Source: Sphingomonadaceae bacterium
GTDB lineage: Bacteria; Pseudomonadota; Alphaproteobacteria; Sphingomonadales; Sphingomonadaceae
DNA: 36,687 nt
Assembly: GCA_947473355.1 (NCBI GenBank)
Contig: CANJCQ010000042.1
Span: 1 to 36,687 of the forward strand
Direction: 5' to 3'
This document shows, in pieces, positions 8,435 through 17,276 of the stretch (position 1 is the first letter of the stretch; every line of letters begins with the position of its first letter). A program made the translations under genes and the position numbers. The notes beneath the pieces are model-generated. The model saw only the letters and a program-made list of their open reading frames with translations, searched no databases and was not told the origin of the DNA.

Positions 8435-10492
8435 TTAGGTACCTCCTCGCGCTTTGTCGTCGTTTGCCCGTTTGATGACATATTGCCGGATCGCTTCGGC
8501 GTCTTCAGGCTTCAGCGCCGAAGCAAACGACACCATGCCATTGTGTTTCAGGGCACCGTCGATAACGACAATCCCGAATGCTTTGGCATCGTCAAGCGCT
8601 GCAGAATGCCGCAAGTCAGGGTTATTGCCGACCTGTGACACTGCCGAAAGACCGTGGCATGCGAAGCAATAGCGGCCATACAATTCCGATCCATGCTCAA
8701 GCTGAGCCGGCGTGCCAGTGTAGGGCGGTGGATCGAGCACGCGCGCGATCATCGGCGGCGGTGGCGGCAGCTTGCCTGTCCCCCCCAATCTGAACACCAG
8801 CAGCCGGCTGATGTTTTGCGAAGCCCCACCCTGGCCAGTCAGGACGGCGACATATTGTATTCCGTCAATCGCATAACTCATCGGAGCGGCACCAACGCCG
8901 CTTTGCACCGGAAACGACCACAATTTCGCACCCTTGTCGGCACTATAGGCAACGAAATCGCCAAGTGTCGTGCCCTGGAAGACCAGATTTCCTGCCGTCG
9001 CCAGTGTTCCGCCATTCAACGGCGCAGGCAGGGCAACTTGCCAAACCTGCTTTTGAGCAACCGGATCCCAGGCGATCAGCGCGCCGCTCGGAGCAGGCGT
9101 TGCAGCGGCTCCAGCTTGCTGCATTGCAGGCTTGTCAAGAACGCTGAAATCCAGGGCCGACTGCCAGCCAATGGCATCGGCCTTCCAGTTCTTTGCAGCA
9201 AGGTAAGGAAAAACTGCAATGTTCGCCGGGATATAGATCAGACCCGTCGCCGGGCTGTGGCTCATCGGTTGCCACGAATGCGCTCCGAAAAACGTGGGTG
9301 CGACCGGTGCGATAGCTCCCGACTTTTCATAGCGTGCCGCCGGGTTTATCTCGGCGCGTCCGGTTTTCGCATCGATCCCTTTGGCCCAATTCTGAGGCAC
9401 AAATGGCCCTGCCGAAATAAACGCCCCGGTCTTTGCATCAAGTGTGTAGAAGAAACCGTTCTTTGGCGCATGCAGTGCGACATGCCGCTGCTGCCCGCCA
9501 ATATTCAGGTCGGCAATTGTGATCTGCGCAGCGCTGTCAAAGTCCCAGCGGTCCTCGGGGGTTTCCTGAAAATGCCAGGCATATGCACCGGTATCGGCAT
9601 CCACCGCGACGATAGACGAAGTGTATAGGCTATCGCCCTCGCGGCCCGCAGCGGCGGGGTTCCAGGGTTCGGCATTGCCGGTGCCAAACAGAACCAGATT
9701 GGTCGCAGGATCGTAGGTGATCGAATCCCACACCGTGCCACCGCCGCCCAGTTTCCACCAGTCTCCGGTCCAGCTTTTGGCGGCCTTCTCCATCGCCGAG
9801 TTCTCGAAACCGTCAGCCGGATTGCCTGGGACAGTATGGAATTTCCACAGCTCGTCGCCGCTCTGAGCGTCATAGGCAGCGATATACCCACGCGCCTTGT
9901 ATTCCGCTCCGCCGCTACCGATGAAAACTTTGCCCTTCGCCACGCGCGGTGCGCCGGTGATGGAATAGTCCTGCTGGTTGGGCACCACAGTCTTGGACCA
10001 AACGACATTTCCGCTTTTCTGGTCGAGTGCCACCAGCCGCCCGTCGAGCGTGCCGACATAGACCTTGTCGCCATAGAGCGCGACGCCGCGATTGACTGCA
10101 TCGCAGCAGGCACGAATCAAGGTTTCGCGCGGCACCTTGGGATCGTAAGCCCATTTGAGCCCGCCGGTCTTCGCATCGTAGGCTTTCACCATGGACCATG
10201 CGGTGGAGATATACAGCACACCATCATGCATCAGCGGCGTCGCTTCTTGTCCGCGCGCGGTATCGAGGTCTGCCGACCAGGCGAGACCGACCTGGGTGAC
10301 GTTCTTGTCAGTGATCTGGGTCAGCGGCGAGAAACGCTGCTCATTGTAATCACGGCCATAGCTCAGCCATTCGCCCTCAGGCGCGGCCTGAAGCATGGCA
10401 TCGGTCACCCCTTGGCTGGGCGGCGGCGAAGGATGTTTTCCGCATGCCGCCAGCAGGATGAGCGCAGCAACTCCCAGTGCCTTGATCTTCAT
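8435..10492 (-). CDS. PQQ-dependent quinohaemoprotein alcohol dehydrogenase (type II-like), lipoprotein
   Basis: Periplasmic alcohol oxidation coupled to electron transfer through pyrroloquinoline quinone and haem c. It starts with a lipoprotein signal whose lipobox is LAAC (Cys17), so it is predicted to be membrane-tethered. The beta-propeller domain has the vicinal CC disulfide at 129-130 (IRACCDAVNRG), repeated W-docking blades (for example GGLKWAYDP, GDELWKFHT) and the catalytic-Asp region RWDFDSAAQ near 315-322. A C-terminal cytochrome c domain carries CFACH at 609-613 and a likely axial Met near 653 (NGMVSFA). GGAGGGATAGG precedes ATG 10492. The length of 685 residues matches quinohaemoprotein dehydrogenases. 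The substrate is unknown. No PQQ biosynthesis genes are visible in the window. The hydrolase gene upstream is on the same strand. Confidence 0.9.
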   Translation of the reverse strand: MKIKALGVAALILLAACGKHPSPPPSQGVTDAMLQAAPEGEWLSYGRDYNEQRFSPLTQITDKNVTQVGLAWSADLDTARGQEATPLMHDGVLYISTAWSMVKAYDAKTGGLKWAYDPKVPRETLIRACCDAVNRGVALYGDKVYVGTLDGRLVALDQKSGNVVWSKTVVPNQQDYSITGAPRVAKGKVFIGSGGAEYKARGYIAAYDAQSGDELWKFHTVPGNPADGFENSAMEKAAKSWTGDWWKLGGGGTVWDSITYDPATNLVLFGTGNAEPWNPAAAGREGDSLYTSSIVAVDADTGAYAWHFQETPEDRWDFDSAAQITIADLNIGGQQRHVALHAPKNGFFYTLDAKTGAFISAGPFVPQNWAKGIDAKTGRAEINPAARYEKSGAIAPVAPTFFGAHSWQPMSHSPATGLIYIPANIAVFPYLAAKNWKADAIGWQSALDFSVLDKPAMQQAGAAATPAPSGALIAWDPVAQKQVWQVALPAPLNGGTLATAGNLVFQGTTLGDFVAYSADKGAKLWSFPVQSGVGAAPMSYAIDGIQYVAVLTGQGGASQNISRLLVFRLGGTGKLPPPPPMIARVLDPPPYTGTPAQLEHGSELYGRYCFACHGLSAVSQVGNNPDLRHSAALDDAKAFGIVVIDGALKHNGMVSFASALKPEDAEAIRQYVIKRANDDKARGGT

Positions 10493-10557
10493 GGCCTATC
10501 CCTCCCCCGAAGAACGAAGAATTGCGCCGGATAATTGCCCAACGCAAGCAATAGCGA

Positions 10558-11442
10558 TCAGAGTGACGTGTAGAGCGCCAGCAACCGCACCCATGCCCGT
10601 TCGGCCTGCGCTGCATCGTAAACCGGCGAATCCGCCACGCACCAGCCGTGATTGGCCGGATAGACCTCGATTTCAGCCGGGCGCTTCGCGGCATCGGCCG
10701 CCGTGCGCAGCGCGTCCTTGTCACCCGGGGCGCGGGCATCGTCGCCCTGGGCGATGGCGATGAGGTAGCTCGCCTGGGACTGACCCAGCAACTGGACGGG
10801 GCTGTCGGCTGCGGTGCCAACCAGCCCTCCGCCATGGAAGCTTCCAACTGCGCGCACCCGGCCCGGCGCGGCGGCGGCGGTGCGGACCGCGAAAGGCCCG
10901 CCCATGCAGTAACCCTGACTGCCGACGCCCTTGCGCGTGTTGACGGCTGTCTGGGTATCCAGCCATGCAACGAAAGCGGCGGCATCGCGGGCGACACCAG
11001 CGGCAGTCACGCCGGCGATCATCGGCGCAAGCTTGGCCTGACCTTCCGGGGTGCGCCATTCGGCAAAGCTGTTCAGCACTGGCGCGGGAGCATTGCGATA
11101 ATACTGGTTGACCACCAGCACGGCATAGCCCGCCGCAGCGAGCCGCCGGCCCATAAGGTAAAACGCTTCGCGCAGCCCACCGATATCGGGCCAGATGATC
11201 ACCGCCGGCCGTTTGCCCCGCGCCGGATGGACGAAGAAGGCGTCGGCCATACCGTCGGGCGTCTGGATCCGGACGGTGCTTTCGGTCAGCGCCGGGGTCT
11301 TTCCGTCGCTCGGTTTGGCGCAGGCGACCATGGCTGCCGCCGCGCTCATCGCTGCAAACTGCCGCCGCGAGATGCCGCCTCTATCCGCAGAAGCGCTTTC
11401 CAGAGCTGCCGCTGCTTCCGCTTCAGTGAATTCGTCGCACAT
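10558..11442 (-). CDS. Dienelactone-hydrolase family protein with Tat-type, possibly lipoprotein, signal
   Basis: Alpha/beta hydrolase of the dienelactone hydrolase family. From ATG 11442 (MCDEFTEAEA) a twin-arginine motif SRRQFAAMS at 25-33 precedes a short Ala-rich stretch ending in VACAK, so Cys41 could be lipidated. The core shows IWPDIGGL near 84-90, the nucleophile GYCMGG with Cys179, an Asp near 234-235 (QGDDARAP) and His265 (PANHGWC), the Cys-Asp-His triad of the family. The length is 294 residues. Bulky hydrophilic residues before the RR motif are unusual for a Tat signal. It lies 65 bases upstream of the quinohaemoprotein gene on the same strand, so the two may be co-transcribed exported enzymes. 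The substrate is unknown. Confidence 0.85.
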   Translation of the reverse strand: MCDEFTEAEAAAALESASADRGGISRRQFAAMSAAAAMVACAKPSDGKTPALTESTVRIQTPDGMADAFFVHPARGKRPAVIIWPDIGGLREAFYLMGRRLAAAGYAVLVVNQYYRNAPAPVLNSFAEWRTPEGQAKLAPMIAGVTAAGVARDAAAFVAWLDTQTAVNTRKGVGSQGYCMGGPFAVRTAAAAPGRVRAVGSFHGGGLVGTAADSPVQLLGQSQASYLIAIAQGDDARAPGDKDALRTAADAAKRPAEIEVYPANHGWCVADSPVYDAAQAERAWVRLLALYTSL

Positions 11443-11521
11443 GCCTTGATGATCCCGACTTGCCTGATGAAGCGACGAGGCTAACACAGGGCATCAAACC
11501 CGGCAAAGCGAGGAATTGCGC

Positions 11522-11986
11522 ATGGTGGATGATCCCGACCATATACCCGGCTGGCAACGTCTTGATTCGCGCATCACGACTTCGGGCAGGATCGCTGCGG
11601 GAGATATTGCCAGATTGGCAGAGATCGGCGTGCGCCACGTCATCAATCTGGCGTTTGCAGACTCGCCCGGCGGACTGGCAGATGAAGCGGCTTTGATGGC
11701 TGCGGCCGGGCTGCGCTACAGCCATGTGCCCGTACCCTTCGGCGCGCCCGATGAGGATCATTTCGCAGCCTTCCGCGCGGCTCTGGAATCGTCAGCCGAA
11801 CCGGTTCATGTCCATTGCATCATGAACTGGCGGGTCTCGGCCTTTTTCTATCGCTACAACCGCGATGTCCGTGGCATGGATGAGACTACGGCGCGGGCGA
11901 TGATGGAACACCACTGGTCGCCCGAAGCCAGCGAGAATCCGGACGCACAGGTCTGGGCCCGGTTCATTGCAGCGAGAGGGAATTGA
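11522..11986 (+). CDS. Protein-tyrosine-phosphatase-like (DSP/beta-lactamase-hydrolase-like) protein
   Basis: A 154-residue cytoplasmic protein with the layout of small dual-specificity-type phosphatases: SGRIAAGDIARLAEIGVRHVINL near the N-terminus, HVPVPFGAP in the middle, and the P-loop-like HVHCIMNWRVSAFF with Cys99 and Arg104. The loop has four residues between Cys and Arg rather than the canonical five (CX5R), so catalysis may differ. ATG 11522 is chosen because GAGGAA lies about eight bases upstream; the frame also opens six bases earlier at TTG. It is divergent from the hydrolase gene and its stop overlaps the next gene start (TGATG), suggesting a two-gene operon with the SDR. The physiological substrate is unknown. 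Confidence 0.75.
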   Translation: MVDDPDHIPGWQRLDSRITTSGRIAAGDIARLAEIGVRHVINLAFADSPGGLADEAALMAAAGLRYSHVPVPFGAPDEDHFAAFRAALESSAEPVHVHCIMNWRVSAFFYRYNRDVRGMDETTARAMMEHHWSPEASENPDAQVWARFIAARGN

Positions 11987-12735
11987 TGGATTTCAGCGGC
12001 CAGCACGTCGTCATCACTGGTGGATCGACCGGTATCGGCCGGGCCACCGCCGAGCGCATTGCTGCGCTGGGCGGCAAGGTAACCCTGCTGGCGCGGCGCC
12101 CCGACAAGCTCGACGAAGCGGTTGCCGCAATCGGCCCCGCAGCCTTCGCCATCCCCTGCGATGTTGGCGACAAGGCTGCCCTGCTTGCGGCCCTCGATGC
12201 TGCAGCCCAGTGGGGCGGCCCGATCGACGGCCTGTTCCTCAATGCCGCTGCGCCAGGTACCTATGCCCTCACCAGTGATTACAGCGACGAGGACTTTGCC
12301 GAAACGCTTCGGGTCAATGTCTGGTCTCCCTTCTGGGCCTTGCGCCATGTCCTCCCGGCAATGGTCGAGCGTGGCAAGGGCGCTGTGCTGATTACCGGCA
12401 CACTGGGTGCGGTGCGCGGCATGGCGGGCAACATGGGCTACTGCGTCAGCAAACACGCCACGCTCGGCATCGCGCGCACTGTGGCGATGGAAGTGGCGGC
12501 AAGCGGGGTGCGCTGCAATTGCCTGCACCCCGGCTTCATCGACACGCCAATGATGAACGGCGCCCCCGCCGAAGCGGTTTCCGCCATGGTTGCAACCACG
12601 CCGCAAGGGCGGATTGGACGCCCCGAGGAAGCAGGCGCGGTTGCGGCCTTTCTGCTTTCAGACCTTGCCAGCCATGTCACGGGCCAGGAACTGGCGGTGG
12701 ATGGCGGGGTGCTTGGGACTCTTGCGATCCGCTGA
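11986..12735 (+). CDS. Short-chain dehydrogenase/reductase (SDR)
   Basis: Classical-size SDR (249 residues from ATG 11986) with the Rossmann motif TGGSTGIG at 11-18, an acidic CDVGD at 58-62, the LNAAAPG equivalent of NNAG at 85-91, Asn111 (VNVWSP) and the catalytic YCVSK with Tyr152 and Lys156. The position normally held by the catalytic Ser, 13 residues before the Tyr, is Thr139. The C-terminal HPGFIDTPM and GQELAVDGG are typical of the family. ATG is preferred to TTG 11983, and GAGAGGG lies upstream. Translationally coupled to the phosphatase-like gene. The substrate cannot be read from the sequence. Confidence 0.88.
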   Translation: MDFSGQHVVITGGSTGIGRATAERIAALGGKVTLLARRPDKLDEAVAAIGPAAFAIPCDVGDKAALLAALDAAAQWGGPIDGLFLNAAAPGTYALTSDYSDEDFAETLRVNVWSPFWALRHVLPAMVERGKGAVLITGTLGAVRGMAGNMGYCVSKHATLGIARTVAMEVAASGVRCNCLHPGFIDTPMMNGAPAEAVSAMVATTPQGRIGRPEEAGAVAAFLLSDLASHVTGQELAVDGGVLGTLAIR

Positions 12736-12763
12736 CGCCTGGGGCGATCCGCTGACGCCTGCA
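12724..12763. repeat. 20-bp tandem duplication across the SDR stop codon
   Basis: Two adjacent copies beginning GCGATCCGCTGACGCCT occupy 12724-12743 and 12744-12763 and match at 18 of 20 positions. The first copy contains the SDR stop codon TGA (12733-12735). The second is non-coding and reaches to the stop of the convergent VOC gene. This is probably a simple slippage duplication. Confidence 0.85.
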
Positions 12764-12764
12764 C

Positions 12765-13166
12765 TCATCCGTTGGCGAAGTTGAGTTCCAGATTGATGTT
12801 GTTCGGATCCTTCAGAGTGATCTGGCGGAATGTAACTTCGGGCCGCTCCATCGCGTTAAACGCAAGGCCCATCCCGGCGAGCCGCTCTTTTGCCAATTCG
12901 TAGCCGCTGCAGCGAAATGCAACGTGGTGCAGCGCGCCGGTCGTCGCACCCACTATGTGGTCTGGCCCGTAATCGCGTTCGGGAGTCTTTAGGCCGATAT
13001 GCACGATGGGAAACCCGGCATCGTCGAACATCCACGCGCCCTTGTAGCCCATCGCCGCCCCGGCGGATTCGCCGCGTTTCAAACCGAGCACATCGGCGTA
13101 GAAGTTGGCCGTCTTATCAAGATCATCCGTAAGAACATTAAAGTGATCTATCGCACTGACTAACAT
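12765..13166 (-). CDS. VOC-family (glyoxalase/bleomycin-resistance fold) protein
   Basis: A small vicinal-oxygen-chelate protein of 133 residues starting MLVSAIDHFNVLTDDLDKT. It has two beta-alpha-beta-beta-beta halves: the first contains His7 and FYADVLGLK, the second ALHHVAFRCSG and ends in DPNNINLELNFANG with the metal-ligand type Glu. The start is ATG 13166 with GGGAGAGA just upstream. It lies 25 bases after purU on the same strand. Members include glyoxalases, extradiol dioxygenases and resistance proteins, and nothing here fixes the substrate. The size fits a single-domain glyoxalase-like enzyme. Confidence 0.83.
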   Translation of the reverse strand: MLVSAIDHFNVLTDDLDKTANFYADVLGLKRGESAGAAMGYKGAWMFDDAGFPIVHIGLKTPERDYGPDHIVGATTGALHHVAFRCSGYELAKERLAGMGLAFNAMERPEVTFRQITLKDPNNINLELNFANG

Positions 13167-13191
13167 GTTCTCTCTCCCGCTGGCGGTATCA

Positions 13192-14046
13192 TCAGCTCCT
13201 GAATACCACTGTCCGACCGCCATTGAGCAAAACCCGGTCTTCCAGATGCAGCCGCACCGCTTCTGCCAGCACCCGCCGCTCTATGTCCCGTCCCTTGCGG
13301 ACAAGGTCATCCGGCGAGTCGGCATGAGTGATCGCTTCGACATCCTGATGGATAATCGGCCCCTCGTCGAGGTCTGTCGTGACATAGTGTGCAGTCGCCC
13401 CGATCATCTTGACGCCGCGCGCATGAGCCTGGTGATAGGGCTTGGCACCCTTGAATCCCGGCAGGAAGGAGTGATGGATGTTGATGCAGCGGCCCGATAG
13501 GAAGCTCGCCATCTCGTCAGAGAGAATCTGCATGTAGCGGGCCAGCACGATGAGTTCGGCCCCACTCGCCTCGACCAGCGCACGAATCTGGGCCTCTTGG
13601 TCAGCCTTGGTGTCTTTGGTCACGGGCAGATAATGGAAGGGAATATCGCCGACCATCGAATGGACCAGCACTTCGCGCGGATGATTGCAGACGATCGCGA
13701 CCACTTCCATCGCAAGCTCGCCAATCCGCACCCTGTAAAGCAGATCGGCAAGACAGTGATCGAACTTGCTCACAAGCAGCATCACCTTGCGCGGGCGCTC
13801 GCGGCCCCTGAGGCTCCAGCGCATGCCATATTCGTCCGCTATGCTGGCGAATCCGGTGCGGATCGCTTCAGGGTCGCCAGAGCCGAGATCGAAGGCGACG
13901 CGCATGAAGAAGTCGCCGTCTTCGGTATCGTTGAACTGCTGAGCCTCGATGACATTGCCGCCATGCTCGAACAGATAGGACGTCACTTTCGCCGTGATGC
14001 CGGGCCGGTCGCAGCAAGCCAGCGTCAGGACATGCACCCCGGACAT
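13192..14046 (-). CDS. purU: Formyltetrahydrofolate deformylase
   Basis: PurU hydrolyses 10-formyltetrahydrofolate to formate and tetrahydrofolate, balancing the one-carbon pool. The 284-residue protein has an N-terminal ACT domain ([20 protein letters not shown]) and a C-terminal formyltransferase-like catalytic domain containing [28 protein letters not shown] and [11 protein letters not shown]. These hold the Asn-His-Asp set typical of the family. Length and both domains are standard. It lies five bases downstream of the nitronate-monooxygenase-like gene on the same strand and upstream of the VOC gene, so the three are probably one transcript. Confidence 0.95.
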   Translation of the reverse strand: MSGVHVLTLACCDRPGITAKVTSYLFEHGGNVIEAQQFNDTEDGDFFMRVAFDLGSGDPEAIRTGFASIADEYGMRWSLRGRERPRKVMLLVSKFDHCLADLLYRVRIGELAMEVVAIVCNHPREVLVHSMVGDIPFHYLPVTKDTKADQEAQIRALVEASGAELIVLARYMQILSDEMASFLSGRCINIHHSFLPGFKGAKPYHQAHARGVKMIGATAHYVTTDLDEGPIIHQDVEAITHADSPDDLVRKGRDIERRVLAEAVRLHLEDRVLLNGGRTVVFRS

Positions 14047-14051
14047 GCGGT

Positions 14052-15071
14052 TCAGGCGGCCATGCGCGCAGCCAGAGCCGCTTCACACTGCGCCATCAAT
14101 TCTTCCATAATCTGGGCGACAGGCTCTTCCTTGGTCACCATTCCGACCGATTGCCCTGCCATCAGCGAGCCATTTTCGACATCGCCGTCAATCACCGCGC
14201 GGCGCAGCGCACCGGCCCAGAAATGCTCGATGCGCAGCTGCGCCTCGGCCATGTCGACAGAGCCCTGATCAAGCAATTTGCCGACCTCGATCTGCTTGGC
14301 CGTGAACTCCTCTGTACCCTTGTTCTTGAGCGCGCGCACCGGAATCACCGGCAGCCGCGGATCAACCTGTACCGATGCCACTGCATCGCGGGCATTGGCG
14401 CGGAAGAAGGCCTTCTTGAAAAGCGGGTGAGCGATCGATTCGGAAGCGCAGGCAAAGCGCGTGCCGAGTTGGACCCCGCAGGCCCCCATCTCGAGATAGG
14501 AAGCAATCGCCTCACCCCGGCCGATACCGCCCGCGACGAACACGAGATTGTCCACCGCCAGCTCAGGCAGGATTTCCTGTGCGAGAACCGAAGTTGAAAC
14601 CGGGCCGATATGCCCGCCTGCCTCATTGCCCTCGATTACCAGCGCATCGGCGCCCGAACGCAGCAGCTTCTTGCCCAGCGCAAGTGTCGGCGCGAAACAG
14701 ATCACTTTAGCGCCTAACTCCTTGATTGCCTCGACGCTACCCTTGGGCGGAATGCCGCCGGCCAGCACGACATGGCTGACCTGGTGCCTGGCGCAGACTT
14801 CGATCAGTTCGAAAAGCTGCGGGTGCATGGTGATCAGATTGACGCCGAACGGCTTCCTGGCCAGCGCCTTGGTGCCGATAATCTCTGCATCGAGCAGTTC
14901 GGGCGTCATCGCCCCGCAGGCGATAACCCCGAAGCCGCCCGCATTGCTGATCGCCGCAACGAGATTGCGCTCCGACACCCACGACATGGCACCGCACAGG
15001 ATCGCATATTCACTGCCAAGAAATGCTGTGCCGCGTTGCATCAAGCCGGATGTTTTCGAATACAAACTCAT
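14052..15071 (-). CDS. Nitronate monooxygenase-like FMN enzyme (NPD/2-nitropropane dioxygenase family)
   Basis: TIM-barrel FMN protein of 339 residues starting [19 protein letters not shown]. Conserved features are [14 protein letters not shown] near the N-terminus, [10 protein letters not shown], the [10 protein letters not shown] strand, the FMN-phosphate/active-site segment [12 protein letters not shown], and the second phosphate-binding loop [27 protein letters not shown] read as consecutive conserved stretches. The family oxidises propionate-3-nitronate or related nitronates, but some members are enoyl-ACP reductases or have other roles. ATG 15071 is preferred to the longer frame because its start matches the family N-terminus. 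First gene of the probable operon with purU and the VOC gene. Confidence 0.87.
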   Translation of the reverse strand: MSLYSKTSGLMQRGTAFLGSEYAILCGAMSWVSERNLVAAISNAGGFGVIACGAMTPELLDAEIIGTKALARKPFGVNLITMHPQLFELIEVCARHQVSHVVLAGGIPPKGSVEAIKELGAKVICFAPTLALGKKLLRSGADALVIEGNEAGGHIGPVSTSVLAQEILPELAVDNLVFVAGGIGRGEAIASYLEMGACGVQLGTRFACASESIAHPLFKKAFFRANARDAVASVQVDPRLPVIPVRALKNKGTEEFTAKQIEVGKLLDQGSVDMAEAQLRIEHFWAGALRRAVIDGDVENGSLMAGQSVGMVTKEEPVAQIMEELMAQCEAALAARMAA

Positions 15072-15177
15072 AAACTGATCCCGTTCGCCTCGCGTGCACT
15101 CAAGAGGCCCCGGCAACGTGTTTCGACTTCACTCGACACGAACGGGTAATGGAAGTTCCGGTAAATTCGGGAAATAA

Positions 15178-16446
15178 TCAAGCCGCTTCATCCACAGCAT
15201 CAAGCCCATAGGCGGTATGCAGCACCCGCACCGCCAATTCCGTCTCGTCTTCGTCGATCAGCACTGAGACCTTGATCTCGCTGGTGGAAATCGCCTGGAT
15301 GTTGATGCCCCGGTCTGCCAGTGCCTTGAACATGGTAGCGGCGACACCGGCATGGCTGCGCATGCCGACACCGACAACGCTAATTTTCGCAACCTTTCCC
15401 TCGGCAATCATCCGATAATAGCCGATGGCCTCCTTCTGCTCTTCCAGCAGCGACTGCGCCCGCGCCAGATCGGCACCGGGCAAGGTGAAAGTCACGTCGG
15501 TCTCGCCTTTGTCCTTGGCGACATTCTGGATGATCATGTCGACATTGATATTGGCGGCGGCCAGCGGGCCGAAGATCGCGGCCACTGCGCCGGGGCGGTC
15601 GGCAACGCGGGTCAGCGTGATTTTCGCCTCGTTCTTGTCGGCAGCGATGCCGGTGATCATCTGGCGTTCCATATCCAATCCTTCCAACTCTTCGTCGCTG
15701 ACTATCATCGTTCCGGGTAGCGTATCGGCAGCGGGCGCATCATCGTCGATAAAGCTGGATAGCACCTGAACCCGCACGCCTTCCTTCATTGCCAGGCTAA
15801 CCGAGCGGGTCTGCAGCACCTTGGAGCCGACCGAGGCCAGCTCGAGCATTTCTTCGTAGGTGACATTCTTGAGCTTGCGTGCCTTGGCGACAATGCGTGG
15901 ATCGGTCGTATAAACGCCGTCGACATCGGTGTAGATGTCGCAGCGATCAGCCTTGATCGCGGCGGCCACCGCCACCGCCGAAGTATCCGATCCGCCGCGC
16001 CCGAGCGTAGTAATGCGATTGAACTCAGTCAGCCCCTGAAAGCCCGGAATCACCGCAATCTCGCCCGCCGCCATCGAGGCCAGCAATTCGGGCGAATCGA
16101 TGGACTCAATCCGCGCCTTGGCGTAGGCATCGTCTGTGCGCACCGGCAATTGCCAGCCGAGCCAGGAACGCGCCTTGCAGCCCATCGCCTGCAGGGTCAT
16201 CGCCAGCAGGCCAGCAGTCACCTGCTCGCCGCTCGCGACAACGACATCGTATTCCGCCGGATCATACAATGCGTCAGCTTCCCGGCAAAAACCAACCAGC
16301 CGGTCGGTCTCCCCGGCCATTGCCGAGACCACAACCGCGACCTCGTGCCCCGCTTCCTGCTGTCGCTTGACGATTCCGGCAACACGGCGGATGCGCTCGG
16401 AACCGGCCATCGAAGTGCCGCCGAATTTCATCACGATGCGGGCCAA
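15178..16446 (-). CDS. lysC: Aspartate kinase (aspartokinase), TTG start
   Basis: LysC phosphorylates aspartate, the first step toward lysine, threonine and methionine. The protein reads ARIVMKFGGTSMAGSERIRR after the start codon, with the KFGGTS nucleotide motif, then GFQG and TLGRGGSDTSAVAVAAA, DIYTDVDGVYTTDPRI, and two ACT domains at the C-terminus (ITGIAADKNEAKITLT and VAKISVVGVGMRSHAGV) for feedback regulation. The start is placed at TTG 16446, nine bases after AGGGAG. Upstream in-frame codons read as non-homologous sequence, and ATG 16431 would remove five conserved residues. Length is 422 residues, normal for a monofunctional alpha/beta aspartokinase. Divergent from ubiG, a conserved alphaproteobacterial pair. 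Confidence 0.95.
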   Translation of the reverse strand: MARIVMKFGGTSMAGSERIRRVAGIVKRQQEAGHEVAVVVSAMAGETDRLVGFCREADALYDPAEYDVVVASGEQVTAGLLAMTLQAMGCKARSWLGWQLPVRTDDAYAKARIESIDSPELLASMAAGEIAVIPGFQGLTEFNRITTLGRGGSDTSAVAVAAAIKADRCDIYTDVDGVYTTDPRIVAKARKLKNVTYEEMLELASVGSKVLQTRSVSLAMKEGVRVQVLSSFIDDDAPAADTLPGTMIVSDEELEGLDMERQMITGIAADKNEAKITLTRVADRPGAVAAIFGPLAAANINVDMIIQNVAKDKGETDVTFTLPGADLARAQSLLEEQKEAIGYYRMIAEGKVAKISVVGVGMRSHAGVAATMFKALADRGINIQAISTSEIKVSVLIDEDETELAVRVLHTAYGLDAVDEAA

Positions 16447-16514
16447 GTCTGTAAGCTCCCTGAATTGCAATCCCGGCGCTTGGGTCCGGGCGGTGGTCCT
16501 GTTAGGGAGGTGGC

Positions 16515-17267
16515 ATGACGATTGCAACCGCGCGCACGACGACAAACACAACGATCCGGCCGGATGAAGCCGCCCATTTCGGCAAGCTGGCTGCGGACTG
16601 GTGGGATCCCAAGGGATCATCCGCCATGTTGCACCGGCTCAACCCGGTGCGGCTGGCCTTCATCCGCGCTGCGATTGACGCACATTGGCATGGTGATCCG
16701 CGCACGGTGAAGCCATTGGACGGCAGGCGCGCTCTCGATGTCGGTTGCGGCGCAGGGCTGCTGTGCGAGCCGCTGGCAAGGCTGGGCGCAGCAGTTACCG
16801 GCGTAGATGCTGCGCTGGAAAATATCGCAGTCGCGCAAGACCATGCCGCAAGTTCAGGGCTCGTGGTTGACTATAGCTGCGGCGACATAGCCGAGCTCGG
16901 GCTTGGCCACTTCGATCTGGTCTGCTCCATGGAAGTAATCGAGCACGTTGCCGACAAGGGCGCATTTCTGGCCGCTCTCGCAGCCTCGCTGGGTCCGGAC
17001 GGCCTGATGATACTCTCCACCCCCAACCGCACTCTCAAATCGCGAGCCTTGCTGGTCGAGGGCGCCGAGCGCCTGGGCATGGTCCCGCGCGGCACACATC
17101 ACTGGGATCTCTTCATCACGCCCGATAAGCTGGGCGAGCTTCTGGCCGATGCCGGGCTGGCGATGGGCGAGCCGCAAGGCATTGCCTGGTCGCCCATGAA
17201 GGGCCTGCATCTTTCAGACGATCTGGCGCTCAACTATATCCTCACCGCAACATGGCAAGGCCAGTGA
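16515..17267 (+). CDS. ubiG: Bifunctional ubiquinone O-methyltransferase UbiG
   Basis: S-adenosylmethionine-dependent O-methyltransferase acting twice in ubiquinone synthesis. The 250-residue protein has the UbiG-typical N-terminus with EAAHFGKLAADWWDPKG and LHRLNPVRLAFIR, SAM motif I LDVGCGAGLL at 74-83, VTGVDAALENI, and the later SMEVIEHVADKGAFL and RGTHHWDLFITP segments diagnostic of UbiG. GGGAGGT lies just upstream of ATG 16515. Divergent from lysC with 68 bases between starts. UbiE and UbiB are encoded about 18 kb away in the same window. Confidence 0.95.
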   Translation: MTIATARTTTNTTIRPDEAAHFGKLAADWWDPKGSSAMLHRLNPVRLAFIRAAIDAHWHGDPRTVKPLDGRRALDVGCGAGLLCEPLARLGAAVTGVDAALENIAVAQDHAASSGLVVDYSCGDIAELGLGHFDLVCSMEVIEHVADKGAFLAALAASLGPDGLMILSTPNRTLKSRALLVEGAERLGMVPRGTHHWDLFITPDKLGELLADAGLAMGEPQGIAWSPMKGLHLSDDLALNYILTATWQGQ

Positions 17268-17276
17268 ACGCCGGGC

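Noticed and set aside
11442..11521. CRISPR or repeat array near the hydrolase/phosphatase gap
   Set aside because: Only a short divergent gap with no repeated units; no CRISPR array was found anywhere in the window.
15072..15177. Possible small gene or RNA between lysC and the nitronate-monooxygenase gene
   Set aside because: The 106 bases hold no convincing frame with a ribosome site and no clear hairpin with a U run.
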